Positions 14,962 through 21,829 of a stretch of 21,829 bases of DNA are shown piece after piece. Numbering within the stretch: position 1 is the stretch's first letter; the number at the start of each line of letters is the position of its first letter. The notes under the pieces are model-generated. The model did not search any database. It was not told the origin of the DNA and saw only the letters and a list, made by a program, of their open reading frames with translations. Source of the stretch: Pyrodictiaceae archaeon (GTDB taxonomy: Archaea; Thermoproteota; Thermoprotei_A; Sulfolobales; Pyrodictiaceae); the NCBI GenBank assembly GCA_026986935.1, contig JALSNP010000001.1, positions 1-21,829 of the forward strand. Direction: 5' to 3'. The translations under genes were made by a program, and so were the position numbers.

Positions 14962-14983
14962 GATTAGACTAGGATTAGACTAG
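14962..14983. repeat. Perfect tandem 11-bp repeat upstream of lysS promoter
   Basis: GATTAGACTAG occurs twice head to tail (14962-14972 and 14973-14983). It sits 13 bases beyond the lysS TATA box, where an archaeal activator would bind. One helical turn per unit places both copies on the same DNA face. Confidence 0.6.
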
Positions 14984-15016
14984 AATACTGCTCCCATCAA
15001 TCACGAGGAGTATTGT

Positions 15017-15022
15017 TAAAAA
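15017..15022 (-). terminator. T-tract terminator for the TFB gene
   Basis: Read leftward, CTTTTT lies about 45 bases after the TFB stop codon. An imperfect AATACT-CTC/GAG-AGTATT hairpin (14984-15014) follows. Archaeal termination often needs only the T-tract. Confidence 0.35.
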
Positions 15023-15065
15023 GAGGTACGGGGAATTTTATCTCATGAGATCTAATTCTTCAACG

Positions 15066-15995
15066 CTACTGCGCAGGTAGTGGAATGTTTAGCTTCTGTA
15101 CGAGCTCCTTGTACCTATTCCTCACAGTAACCTCTGTTACACCAGCTGCGGCTGCTATCTCTTTTTGAGTACGCCTCTCTCCGAGCTCGAGAGCGGCTAT
15201 GTATATAGCGGCAGCTGCTAGCCCCGCTGGATCCTTTCCTGCCGTAAGCCCTAGGCGACGCGCCTGTATAAGAATCTCTGCTGCACGTCTCTCAACCGCG
15301 GGGCTTAGTCTGAGAGCCGAAACTATTCTAGACACGTATCTGACAGGATCAACTATAGGCATACGCAGCTTAAGTTCTCTCACAATAAGTCTATAGCAGC
15401 GAGCTACTTCTTTCCTACCGCCCTTAACAAGCTCGGCTATATCATCGATGCTTCGAGGTATGCCACGTATCCTGCACGCGGCATAGACCGCCGCAGCGGC
15501 CATGGACTCTAAGCTGCGGCCTCTGACGAGCCCTTTCTCCGCTGCCTGGCGATAAATCATCATTGCTGTATCAATTATGCTCCGTGGAAGATTGAGCGCA
15601 TCAACGAACCTGGTTATTTCGCGCACCGCTTGCTCTATGTTCTTCTCTATACTGGTTGCTGCACGAAGCTTTGCCTGCAATCTGCGTAGACGACTAGCCT
15701 CAAGCCTTATTCTAGCCTCAAGCTTACGACCAGATGCATCTCGGTAACTAGATATGGTTGTTAGTAAACCGTAGTCAGGAAGCGTGTGAGTGAGCGGGCT
15801 CCCTACCCTGCTTCTACGCGTCTTCTCCTCCGGGGTGTAAGCTCGCCATTCAGGCCCACTATCAATGACCTTTTCCTCAACCACCTCGCCGGTGAGCGTA
15901 CAGATGTATTCGCCTCTCTCCTCATCGAATACTATGTATTCTGGTGGGCACTCGCTCTGCTTGTGCCTTTCTTCCTGTATAATCTCCTCTTCCAT
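15066..15995 (-). CDS. tfb: Transcription initiation factor IIB (TFB)
   Basis: It bridges TBP-promoter DNA and RNA polymerase. The 309 residues comprise an N-terminal zinc-ribbon region (about 14-45), a B-reader/linker segment (IDSGPEWRAYTPEEKTRRSRVG) and two cyclin repeats (about 110-200 and 205-305). The second repeat ends in the BRE-binding helix-turn-helix GVTEVTVRNRYKEL. Only two of the four ribbon cysteines remain: CPPE and CTLT replace the usual C-x2-C pairs. Sulfolobus TFB1 has the same loss (CPPD, CSET), so this is a crenarchaeal main TFB and not a broken gene. ATG 15995 has GGGGGT 8 bases upstream and a TATA-like box about 30 bases upstream. Confidence 0.96.
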   Translation of the reverse strand: MEEEIIQEERHKQSECPPEYIVFDEERGEYICTLTGEVVEEKVIDSGPEWRAYTPEEKTRRSRVGSPLTHTLPDYGLLTTISSYRDASGRKLEARIRLEASRLRRLQAKLRAATSIEKNIEQAVREITRFVDALNLPRSIIDTAMMIYRQAAEKGLVRGRSLESMAAAAVYAACRIRGIPRSIDDIAELVKGGRKEVARCYRLIVRELKLRMPIVDPVRYVSRIVSALRLSPAVERRAAEILIQARRLGLTAGKDPAGLAAAAIYIAALELGERRTQKEIAAAAGVTEVTVRNRYKELVQKLNIPLPAQ

Positions 15996-16022
15996 CCAGA
16001 TTACCCCCGCAGAGAAGCGAAA

Positions 16023-16032
16023 CCCTTAAAGC
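16023..16032 (-). promoter_or_regulatory. Possible TATA box for the TFB gene
   Basis: Read leftward, GGCTTTAAGG lies 28-37 bases before ATG 15995, implying a very short leader. ACATATAAGCCC around 16061-16072 is a second candidate that would give a longer leader. Confidence 0.4.
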
Positions 16033-16194
16033 CCGTAACATCCTATTCTCAAGGAAAGGGCTTATATGTTTTTCTCTCCGTAACTATGTCCTCCACTATG
16101 CTTAGGAACCCGCAATAATCTAAGCCGATACTGTATCTAAAAACGTGTTAAGTGAGTAGATAAGAAACAGCACTAAATAATTATCCCCTTCTCC

Positions 16195-16506
16195 TTACTC
16201 TACAATTATTATGTTTTCCTCGGGGAACCCCATCTCTACCAGTATTTGCTTAACCCTGTGCCGGTGATCGCCCTGGAGCTCTATGTGACCATTCTTATAG
16301 GTACCGCCCGTGGCGAGTCTCGATTTCAGCTCTGAGGCAAGCTTCTTGAGATCTATCTCTTTCTCGTCCAAGCCCTCTATGATAGTTACCTCTCTTCTGT
16401 GCTTTCTTCTCTCTAACCGTATCTTGATAACCTGTTGTTCGCGTGCGAGTTGCTCGCAGAGCTCTGGTGGAAGACCGCCGCAAAGTGATGAGAGTTCTCC
16501 ACTCAT
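16195..16506 (-). CDS. Translation initiation factor eIF1/SUI1 homologue
   Basis: The archaeal aIF1 binds the small ribosomal subunit and monitors start-codon selection. From ATG 16506 it has 103 residues (MSGELSSLCGGLPPELCEQLAREQQ), followed by the SUI1 fold: VIKIRLERRKHRREVTIIEGLD, LKKLASELKSRLATGGTYKNGHIELQGDHRHRVKQIL and FPEENIII. The TGGTYKNG-IELQGDH segment is the family signature. An in-frame TTG at 16527 would add seven residues but has no good ribosome binding site, while ATG 16506 has GGGATG 8 bases upstream. The N-terminal CxxxxxxxC pair is a remnant of the small zinc site some archaeal members carry. It is divergent from rpoP. Confidence 0.94.
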   Translation of the reverse strand: MSGELSSLCGGLPPELCEQLAREQQVIKIRLERRKHRREVTIIEGLDEKEIDLKKLASELKSRLATGGTYKNGHIELQGDHRHRVKQILVEMGFPEENIIIVE

Positions 16507-16572
16507 AGGATACGCATCCCTTGCCAAAGCTCTGTATTTTCTTGCTCCGCGCTATGTTTCCCAGAGAGTATT

Positions 16573-16580
16573 CTTATAAG
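16573..16580. promoter_or_regulatory. Palindromic TATA box between eIF1 and rpoP genes
   Basis: CTTATAAG is a perfect palindrome lying between two divergent start codons (16506 leftward, 16618 rightward). Rightward it predicts initiation near 16605, and leftward near 16548. A single element could serve both genes, or two TBP orientations could compete. Confidence 0.5.
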
Positions 16581-16617
16581 GGTTTCGCGCAAGTATGCTA
16601 CTTTGTGGGAGAGATCA

Positions 16618-16821
16618 ATGGAATTATACGAGCCCAGAGAGTATGAAGAATACGAGCCCGTCCGCGACAAGGGGCTTATACGCTATCGTTGTGGCCGCTG
16701 CGGGATGGAGTTTACAGCGCTCGACTTAGAGTATATGCCTAGTATAAAGTGTCCCTATTGCGGCTATAGGGTTGTGTACAAGGTTCGCCCCCCGGGAAGA
16801 AAGCTTATAAGAGCCATATAG
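16618..16821 (+). CDS. rpoP: DNA-directed RNA polymerase subunit P (Rpo12)
   Basis: A small zinc-binding subunit of archaeal RNA polymerase, the eukaryotic Rpb12 counterpart. The 67 residues carry YRCGRCGMEFT, CPYCGYRVVYKVR and the basic C-terminal KLIRAI: two C-x2-C pairs binding one zinc ion. ATG 16618 has GGGAG 8 bases upstream; a TTG at 16603 is an alternative start. The acidic N-terminal stretch (PREYEEYEPV) is a slight extension relative to the minimal family core. Too short for many gene finders but unmistakable. Confidence 0.93.
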   Translation: MELYEPREYEEYEPVRDKGLIRYRCGRCGMEFTALDLEYMPSIKCPYCGYRVVYKVRPPGRKLIRAI

Positions 16822-16870
16822 AGATAAGGCGATTAAGCCGTTACATGTTTTAGCTTTTAGCTTAGCGTTG

Positions 16871-17797
16871 CTACTGCCTCCTCCTCGAGGATGAGATCTT
16901 TAAGGCCACTAGCTCTACAGCTGTTTTCGCGGCCAGTATGGATGTTATCCCGCCGCAGTCCTGTAGCGGCGTCACCTCAACTATGTCGGCCATTACTAGG
17001 TCGACGTTGCTCTCCAGAATGGTTTTATGCAGTATGTCGAAGACTTGCCAAGGAGCTAGGCCATCGGGTTCAGGGTTTCCTACGCCAGGCGCGTATGCTG
17101 GGTCAAATACATCCATGTCTATGGATACGTACACCTTGTTACAGTTGCTTCTTAGCCACCTGGTTATCTTGTTTACTACACCCCTTATGCCTATGAGCCT
17201 TAAGTCTATCGGAGTTATATATTCTATTCCTACTTTCCTTGCGTAATCCAGTTCCTCCCGTGTAAAAGCCCTAACACCAACAACCATAACGTTACTTGAC
17301 CCGTATCTCTCAACTATGCGACGAAGCACGCATGCATGGCTCAGTGTATCCTCCATGTATTGGTCCCGTAGATCAAAATGGGCATCAAAGACTAAGAGGC
17401 ATGCATCGCTTATTCTTCTCATCGCAGAGTAGGTTGCTATGGTTATTGTATGTTCGCCGCCCAGCGCTATGACGAGTTTATTGTTATAACTGTTCTTGAC
17501 CTCGTATACAACCCTCTCGATGCGATGTATTGCGTCTCTCGGGTTAATTGGGAGAACTATGTCGCCTAGATCGCTTATCTTGTATTCGTCAACGTCGAGA
17601 GATGATCTTAGCGAGTAGAACTCGATATTATTAGCTGCCGAGCGAATAGCTTGGGGGCCAAAACGGGAGCCAGGCCTATAGCTCGATGTATGGTCATAAG
17701 GTACTCCGATAATTAGGGCTACTGAGTCGCGTGGATGGGCCTCTATACCCCCGAACACCATATTGCTCCTACTGAGATATAGCTCAGCTATGCTCAT
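16871..17797 (-). CDS. speB: Agmatinase/ureohydrolase
   Basis: A manganese ureohydrolase of the arginase superfamily with 308 residues. All metal ligands are visible: GGEH (H116), DAHFD (D138, H140, D142) and SIDMDVFDP (D227, D229). PGSRFGPQAIR near 42-52 and GNPEPDG near 240-246 are also typical. Agmatinases make putrescine; in Thermus and Thermococcus related enzymes instead hydrolyse N1-aminopropylagmatine to spermidine. With the aminopropyltransferase in the same window, the latter route is plausible, and sequence alone does not decide. ATG 17797 has GGGGTGAGGT just upstream. It is divergent from glyS with an 82-base gap. Confidence 0.93.
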   Translation of the reverse strand: MSIAELYLSRSNMVFGGIEAHPRDSVALIIGVPYDHTSSYRPGSRFGPQAIRSAANNIEFYSLRSSLDVDEYKISDLGDIVLPINPRDAIHRIERVVYEVKNSYNNKLVIALGGEHTITIATYSAMRRISDACLLVFDAHFDLRDQYMEDTLSHACVLRRIVERYGSSNVMVVGVRAFTREELDYARKVGIEYITPIDLRLIGIRGVVNKITRWLRSNCNKVYVSIDMDVFDPAYAPGVGNPEPDGLAPWQVFDILHKTILESNVDLVMADIVEVTPLQDCGGITSILAAKTAVELVALKISSSRRRQ

Positions 17798-17879
17798 AAA
17801 ACCTCACCCCTTGTAAAATAGAATAGCCTAAAAGGCAGTATAATAGGCCCCTCGTACCTAGGCTTTGCGGGGAAACTCC

Positions 17880-19634
17880 ATGCACGAGGATAGGCACGAA
17901 GCAGTTATGGAGCTAGCTAAGCGCAGGGGATTCTTCTGGCAAAGCTACGAGATTTATGGCGGGGTCGCGGGCTTCTACGACCTGGGCCCTCTCGGAGTCC
18001 GGTTAAAGGATAAGATAATTAGCTTATGGCGTGAGTTCTTTATAAAAAAGCACTCGAACATAGTTGTAGAGATAGAGACCCCTATAATAGCCCCCTCGAA
18101 GGTGTTCGAGGCAAGCGGGCATCTTGAGCACTTCACAGACCCTATTGTTGAGTGCATGAAGTGTGGTAGAAAGTTCAGAGCCGATCACCTTATCGAGGAG
18201 AAGCTAGGCATTAAAGCCGAGGGGCTCAGCGTAGAGGAAATGACAAATATTATACGGGAACATGATCTACGCTGCCCCGTTTGCGGCGGGCCCTTAAGTG
18301 AGGTCAAGTTGTTTAACCTCTTATTCAAGACGACTATAGGGCCTTATAGCTCTAATATAGGTTATCTAAGGCCGGAGACCGCTCAGGGAATGTTTGTAGC
18401 GTTTAAGAGAGTCTACGAGGTCTCAAGGAAACGGTTACCACTCGGAATAGCCCAGATAGGAAGAGTGGCGCGTAACGAGATTTCCCCCAGACAGGGTATG
18501 CTCCGTCTACGAGAGTTCACTATCGCTGAAATAGAGTTCTTTTTCGACCCCGAAGAGCCTTTCAGTAACGACCTAATATCTGAGCTAATGGATAGGCTGC
18601 CTAGGAGGAAGATACGCGTCCTAACAGTTGATGCGAAGAAGAACGGAGAGGAGAAACCATTCGAAGTAGATGTTGAGGAAGCCATACGGGATAAGATCAT
18701 TCTCACACCTTGGCTTGGCTACTGGATGCTCGTTGCACAAGAGTTCATGCACGCACTGGGCATAGGGTATAGCGATATGTATTTCGACGAAAAGGCTCCG
18801 GAAGAGCGTGCTCATTATTCGGCACAGACATTTGATCAATTAGTGCACGTAAGCAGGTATGGGTGGATAGAGGTCTCTGGCCACTCGTATAGGACGGATT
18901 ATGATCTTAGTAGACACATGAAGTATAGTGGCCAAGATCTTAGAGTCTTTAAACAATATAGGGAGCCAATTATTGTTAAGAAGAAGCAATTGATATGGGA
19001 CAAGGCATGGATTGGGAGAACTTTTAAGTCGAGAGCAAAAACCATATTTGAAGAACTAGCTAGACTTAATGTAGAAGAAGCCATCAAAGAGCTTGAAGAA
19101 AAAGGCTATATAGAGGTCGCGGGAGCAAGGATACCAAGAGACAAGATCACAGTGGTTGAGAGAGAAGAAAAGATTACTGGCAAGAGGTTTATCCCGCACG
19201 TCGCAGAGCCATCATTTGGTGTAGAGCGAATCCTCTACGTGGTTCTCGATCACGCCTACACAGTTAAGGATGGAAGAGTGGTGCTCCGTCTACCGAGAAG
19301 AATCGCGCCCATAGATGTAGCAGTCTTCCCGCTTGTCAAAGATGCTCAGATAGTTAAGCTCGCTAAGAAGCTATGGATAGAGCTCATGAATAACGGCTTT
19401 TACACACTATATGACGAGGAGGACAGCATTGGCCGAAGATACGCGAGGATAGATGAAATAGGTGTTCCCGCAGCTATAACCGTCGATTATCAATCATTAG
19501 AGGATAGCACTGTGACTCTACGTGACCGCGATACATGGGACCAAGTACGTATCCACATAGACAAGGTTGTTGAAGCTGTACGAGACTTCATTAATGGGGC
19601 TAGTTTAAACGATATCGGTCAAAGATATGGCTAG
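17880..19634 (+). CDS. glyS: Glycyl-tRNA synthetase, alpha2 class II type
   Basis: It charges tRNA-Gly. The N-terminal part AKRRGFFWQSYEIYGGVAGFYDLGPLG is diagnostic for the eukaryote/archaea-type dimeric enzyme. A zinc-like insertion follows with CMKCG (about 92) and CPVCG (about 134). Then come GYLRPETAQGMF, class II motif 2 around ARNEISPRQGMLRLREFTIAEIEFF, motif 3 in PSFGVERILYVVL (about 445), and a C-terminal anticodon-binding domain (APIDVAVFPLVKDA). It has 584 residues, the normal archaeal size. I prefer ATG 17880 (MHEDRH) over TTG 17865, since homologues start close to DRHEAVMELAKRRG. The stop codon is in a 9-bp inverted repeat that reaches the ribosome binding site of the next gene. 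Confidence 0.96.
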   Translation: MHEDRHEAVMELAKRRGFFWQSYEIYGGVAGFYDLGPLGVRLKDKIISLWREFFIKKHSNIVVEIETPIIAPSKVFEASGHLEHFTDPIVECMKCGRKFRADHLIEEKLGIKAEGLSVEEMTNIIREHDLRCPVCGGPLSEVKLFNLLFKTTIGPYSSNIGYLRPETAQGMFVAFKRVYEVSRKRLPLGIAQIGRVARNEISPRQGMLRLREFTIAEIEFFFDPEEPFSNDLISELMDRLPRRKIRVLTVDAKKNGEEKPFEVDVEEAIRDKIILTPWLGYWMLVAQEFMHALGIGYSDMYFDEKAPEERAHYSAQTFDQLVHVSRYGWIEVSGHSYRTDYDLSRHMKYSGQDLRVFKQYREPIIVKKKQLIWDKAWIGRTFKSRAKTIFEELARLNVEEAIKELEEKGYIEVAGARIPRDKITVVEREEKITGKRFIPHVAEPSFGVERILYVVLDHAYTVKDGRVVLRLPRRIAPIDVAVFPLVKDAQIVKLAKKLWIELMNNGFYTLYDEEDSIGRRYARIDEIGVPAAITVDYQSLEDSTVTLRDRDTWDQVRIHIDKVVEAVRDFINGASLNDIGQRYG

Positions 19635-19717
19635 GCCCCAGGAACGTTAAGACAAATATTACCCTAAACGAGTATCTCTTCTCGGATCTACTTAGTGAGA
19701 CAAGGAGAGGGGCCTAG
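19631..19717 (+). repeat. 9-bp inverted repeat linking glyS stop to the next gene's start region
   Basis: CTAGGCCCC (19631-19639, containing the glyS TAG) is the exact reverse complement of GGGGCCTAG (19709-19717). The second copy ends 3 bases before ATG 19721 and takes in part of the purine-rich GGAGAGGGG. In RNA this could close a loop of about 70 bases and mask the start region. Confidence 0.55.
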
Positions 19718-19720
19718 ATA

Positions 19721-20098
19721 ATGACACCCCCGGAAAAGAAGCAAGACAAAGAAGAGGAAATGCCTAAGAGGAAAATCGATGTTAGAACAGCCTTATCACT
19801 TATACCGCCTGCGACCCAGCTATTCGGTCAACAGAAGAAACCACGGGAGAGAAGAATTCGACTAAGATTCCACGATGATATAAAGGAGGGAATAGCGAAA
19901 CTTAATCCAGAGCTTCTTAAGGAGATAGGGGAAGGAGAGTACGTGGAAATAGTGGTTGCTGGAAGGCATAGATTCCAGTACAGAGTAGAGCTTGATGAAA
20001 ACGTCCCCGTAAACGAGGTATGGGTTAACGGGTCGAGTTTACCAGAGTATGGGATAGCTGATAACTCCATAGCGACTGTAAGAGTAATAAAGAAGTAG
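19721..20098 (+). CDS. Hypothetical protein, unrecognised (125 aa)
   Basis: I do not recognise a family. Residues 1-45 are charged and probably disordered (MTPPEKKQDKEEEMPKRK), with a short hydrophobic stretch TALSLIPPATQLFG. Residues 45-125 look like a small beta-rich domain: RRIRLRFHDDI, a helix KLNPELLKEIG, then strands EYVEIVVAGRHRFQYRVELD, NEVWVNG and SIATVRVIKK. This is reminiscent of AbrB or double-psi barrel folds, but that is only a guess. GGAGAGG lies about 10 bases before ATG 19721. It follows glyS after 86 bases on the same strand and may share its transcript; its start region is covered by the inverted repeat described separately. Confidence 0.8.
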   Translation: MTPPEKKQDKEEEMPKRKIDVRTALSLIPPATQLFGQQKKPRERRIRLRFHDDIKEGIAKLNPELLKEIGEGEYVEIVVAGRHRFQYRVELDENVPVNEVWVNGSSLPEYGIADNSIATVRVIKK

Positions 20099-20164
20099 CT
20101 GGGAAGTAAAGCGAGGCGCAACAAGTCTCCGCATACAAGGCTTGGACCCGGGCCGCCTCAACAT

Positions 20165-20172
20165 TATTTATA
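20165..20172 (+). promoter_or_regulatory. Possible TATA box for the helical-protein gene
   Basis: ATTTATAG lies about 90 bases before ATG 20259 in an otherwise mixed-composition gap; predicted initiation is near 20195, giving a leader of about 60 bases. Confidence 0.35.
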
Positions 20173-20258
20173 GTACTATCATCCGGGCTAACAAATGTGC
20201 GAATTAATCATAATAAGTCACTCTGTGTAGCTGTTAACTCTTCCTGAGGAACGAGAAA

Positions 20259-20693
20259 ATGGCACGAGCTGATCCATATAAGCTGTTAAGAACGTTAGAG
20301 GATGTAACTGATCTACACGCTCGGACTGTTAAGAGGCTTAATCGTGTCCTTAATCGCCTAAGAAAGGACATAGATGACCAAGAGCTACAAATGCTGGCAC
20401 TTAACTATATTCGTAAGCTAAGAGTCTTAAGAACAAGATTGGAGAAAGCATTAGATGGCGAAGTCAACCTAGACTATGTGGAAGAGGAGGTTAGATACAA
20501 TATAGCGACGCTGAGCGAATACATGGTTATCGTAGGCGCTGTTTACGAGCGAGAACTTCTACAAAAAGCACTCTATCTTGCAAGAAAAGGAGCGCAATTA
20601 CTAACCGAGAACACGGCACTAATGAAGAACGATCTCAACAAAATAGACGAATTAGTGGAGAAATTACAGAAGATAGTTGATAAATATTATTAA
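20259..20693 (+). CDS. Hypothetical all-helical protein (144 aa)
   Basis: No family recognised. The sequence is almost wholly helical with heptad-like spacing of Leu, Ile and Val (LHARTVKRLNRVLNRLRKDI, LRVLRTRLEKAL, LARKGAQLLTENTALM, KIDELVEKLQKIVDKYY), suggesting a coiled-coil or helical bundle. There are no Cys, no membrane segment and no signal peptide. It is rich in Lys, Arg, Glu and Asp, as expected of a thermophile. ATG 20259 is preceded by GAGGA 8 bases away. Its TAA overlaps the stop codon of the convergent radical SAM gene. It could be a structural, nucleoid or complex-assembly protein; nothing in the sequence chooses. Confidence 0.8.
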   Translation: MARADPYKLLRTLEDVTDLHARTVKRLNRVLNRLRKDIDDQELQMLALNYIRKLRVLRTRLEKALDGEVNLDYVEEEVRYNIATLSEYMVIVGAVYERELLQKALYLARKGAQLLTENTALMKNDLNKIDELVEKLQKIVDKYY

Positions 20694-21805
20694 GGCGCCT
20701 CTATCCCCCCTTGTTTGCAGCGCACTATTCTTGTTAAGTACGCTTCTACAACCCTATCATTTATAATACTTGTTACTCTAGCATCAACTATGCACCGCTT
20801 TGATATCCTCTTCTCCTCGCTCCCGGTCTTTATCACTGTTACCGGGCCGTGTGCTAGAGGATAAGCAATATAGCCCTTATAGCGCTTAGAGTAATCAACA
20901 ATTATAAAGCGTAGCACTTTTCCTATCATCTTCTTTTTTGACCTCTTATTAAGCTCTATTGCCTTGGCCTTTACCGGGTGAACTCCCTTCTTACAGGGAA
21001 GCGCGGAGGCCGGTATTTTCTCCAAATACGAGCCAGGTAATGGTGTGAACTTGTACGCAGTGATTTTTTCAGCACCGAGTTTGTATATTTTCTCCATGTA
21101 CCGTAGTGTTTTCTGTACAGACCTGGGCGTCTCGCCGGGCAAGCAATACATTATGTAAACGTATGGGCGTAGGCCGTATTTTTTCAGCAACCTGATTGCC
21201 CTAAAGACATCGCTTGTAAAAGCAGGGCGACCGAGCGCTTTGAGCAGATTATCATCACCTGTCTCTGCTCCGAGATGGACAGGGGTTCCTTTCAAATACT
21301 TGCCCAGTACGCGGGCCGCCTCCTCGGTAACCAAGTTTGGTTTAACATTCTCAACCATTATCTTCGCTTCTCCAGATGAAACCTCTGGTATAGAGTATAG
21401 TCGGTGTAAGAGCTCTTCAATAGCCCGAGTATTAGGGGGTGGAGTGAAGGGATTAACAAGGGGCCTAGGCTCGATTAGCCAATCCCTCCCATAGTCTAGG
21501 AAATCTGGGCCGCTGAGCACTATGCGCCTAGCCCCCTCATCTATTAGTTTTTTTATCTCGTCATATACTAGGCTTATTGATCTACTCCTAGCGTACCCCC
21601 ATAGGTGGATCACACTACAGTAAGCGCATCCAGGCCGGGGCTTACTGGGAAGATACTCTACTGGTATAAGATCCTCTAGGCTAGGAAAGGTGTAGTTGCT
21701 GCATCCTCGTACCGTCTCCACGTAGACCCGCGCAGCCCAGTAAATAGGATAGCTTGTAATTACTCGTGTGCTTGGCCGATATCTCTCCCACTCACGTCTA
21801 GTCAT
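20690..21805 (-). CDS. Radical SAM protein with split cysteine motif and probable TRAM-like C-terminus
   Basis: A 371-residue iron-sulfur enzyme. The cluster cysteines appear as VETVRGC (C35) and GCAYC (C60, C63), a C-x24-C-x2-C spacing instead of the usual C-x3-C-x2-C. The following elements are typical: RRIVLSGPDFLDYG, PVHLGAETGDDNLLKALGRP, VYIMYCLPGETPRSV and ITAYKFTPLPGSYLEKIP. This pattern matches the MiaB/Elp3-like COG1032 branch, whose archaeal members sometimes have extended cysteine loops. The last 80 residues (FIIVDYSKRYKGYIAYPLAHGPVTVI to VVEAYLTRIV) look like a small beta-barrel of TRAM type, which binds RNA. Substrate unknown; tRNA or protein modification is inferred. ATG 21805 lacks a strong ribosome binding site, so the start could be leaderless. 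Confidence 0.87.
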   Translation of the reverse strand: MTRREWERYRPSTRVITSYPIYWAARVYVETVRGCSNYTFPSLEDLIPVEYLPSKPRPGCAYCSVIHLWGYARSRSISLVYDEIKKLIDEGARRIVLSGPDFLDYGRDWLIEPRPLVNPFTPPPNTRAIEELLHRLYSIPEVSSGEAKIMVENVKPNLVTEEAARVLGKYLKGTPVHLGAETGDDNLLKALGRPAFTSDVFRAIRLLKKYGLRPYVYIMYCLPGETPRSVQKTLRYMEKIYKLGAEKITAYKFTPLPGSYLEKIPASALPCKKGVHPVKAKAIELNKRSKKKMIGKVLRFIIVDYSKRYKGYIAYPLAHGPVTVIKTGSEEKRISKRCIVDARVTSIINDRVVEAYLTRIVRCKQGGIEAP

Positions 21806-21829
21806 GATAGGGCATCTTTGGTTTATTTT

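Noticed and set aside
15040..15051. Perfect palindrome ATCTCATGAGAT as an operator
   Set aside because: It lies only 15 bases after the TFB stop codon, not in a promoter, and is AT-rich and short enough to be chance.
15860..15960. Loss of two of four zinc-ribbon cysteines in TFB as a sign of a broken or novel factor
   Set aside because: Sulfolobus TFB1 has the same pattern (CPPD and CSET in place of C-x2-C), and the rest of the protein is intact; this is normal for the main crenarchaeal TFB.
20110..20160. GAGGCG/CGCCTC inverted repeat with GC-rich interior as an RNA gene or terminator
   Set aside because: Only a 6-bp closing stem with no stable inner helices, no T-run and no recognisable boxes.
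1..21829. Search for CRISPR arrays, toxin-antitoxin pairs, integrases or restriction genes
   Set aside because: No regularly spaced repeats, no recognisable recombinase or defence proteins and no att-like duplication of the tRNA-Val 3' end were seen.

Overview
The window looks like ordinary chromosomal backbone from a hyperthermophilic crenarchaeote, most likely Desulfurococcales and Pyrodictiaceae-like. The evidence is archaeal information machinery (TFB, Rpo12/RpoP, eIF1/SUI1, class I lysyl-tRNA synthetase, archaeal alpha2 glycyl-tRNA synthetase, Dph5). It also includes a TFB with a half-lost zinc ribbon of the Sulfolobus TFB1 kind, a split di-myo-inositol-phosphate synthesis pair, a long-chain polyamine-type aminopropyltransferase, and frequent GTG/TTG starts with GGAGG/GGTG-type ribosome binding sites. 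The genus is inference. I see no CRISPR array, intact transposon, prophage or defence island.

Layout. 1-2.8 kb: the 3' part of an M20 peptidase (DapE/ArgE type), an unrecognised protein, convergent dph5, and a divergent hexulose-6-phosphate synthase. 2.9-5.1 kb: tRNA-Val(GAC) and the GTP-type PEP carboxykinase. 5.1-5.7 kb: a 609-base gene-free stretch with a terminator, a very AT-rich block and a GC-rich island that folds by eye into a branched RNA. 5.7-7.9 kb, leftward: the beta subunit of ADP-forming acetyl-CoA synthetase, then the CDP-alcohol phosphatidyltransferase and sugar-nucleotidyltransferase pair that probably makes the thermoprotectant DIP. 8.1-11.6 kb, leftward: a 628-residue protein made almost only of eight CBS domains, and a PYROXD2/phytoene-desaturase-like flavoprotein.

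11.6-13.0 kb: a candidate C/D box sRNA, an aminopropyltransferase and a convergent winged-helix regulator. 13.2-16.5 kb, leftward: LysRS-I, TFB and eIF1. Then come divergent rpoP, leftward agmatinase-type ureohydrolase and divergent glyS. 19.7-21.8 kb: two unrecognised small proteins, the second all-helical, and a radical SAM protein with an unusually interrupted cysteine motif.

Working together: the aminopropyltransferase and ureohydrolase fit thermophile polyamine synthesis. The nucleotidyltransferase and CDP-alcohol transferase fit compatible-solute synthesis. ACD-beta, PEPCK and HPS fit peptide/acetate metabolism, gluconeogenesis and pentose formation. The most novel items are the octa-CBS protein, the 5561-5651 structured RNA candidate, the C/D sRNA candidate and the C-x24-C-x2-C radical SAM protein. 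I found no clear multi-gene undescribed system.
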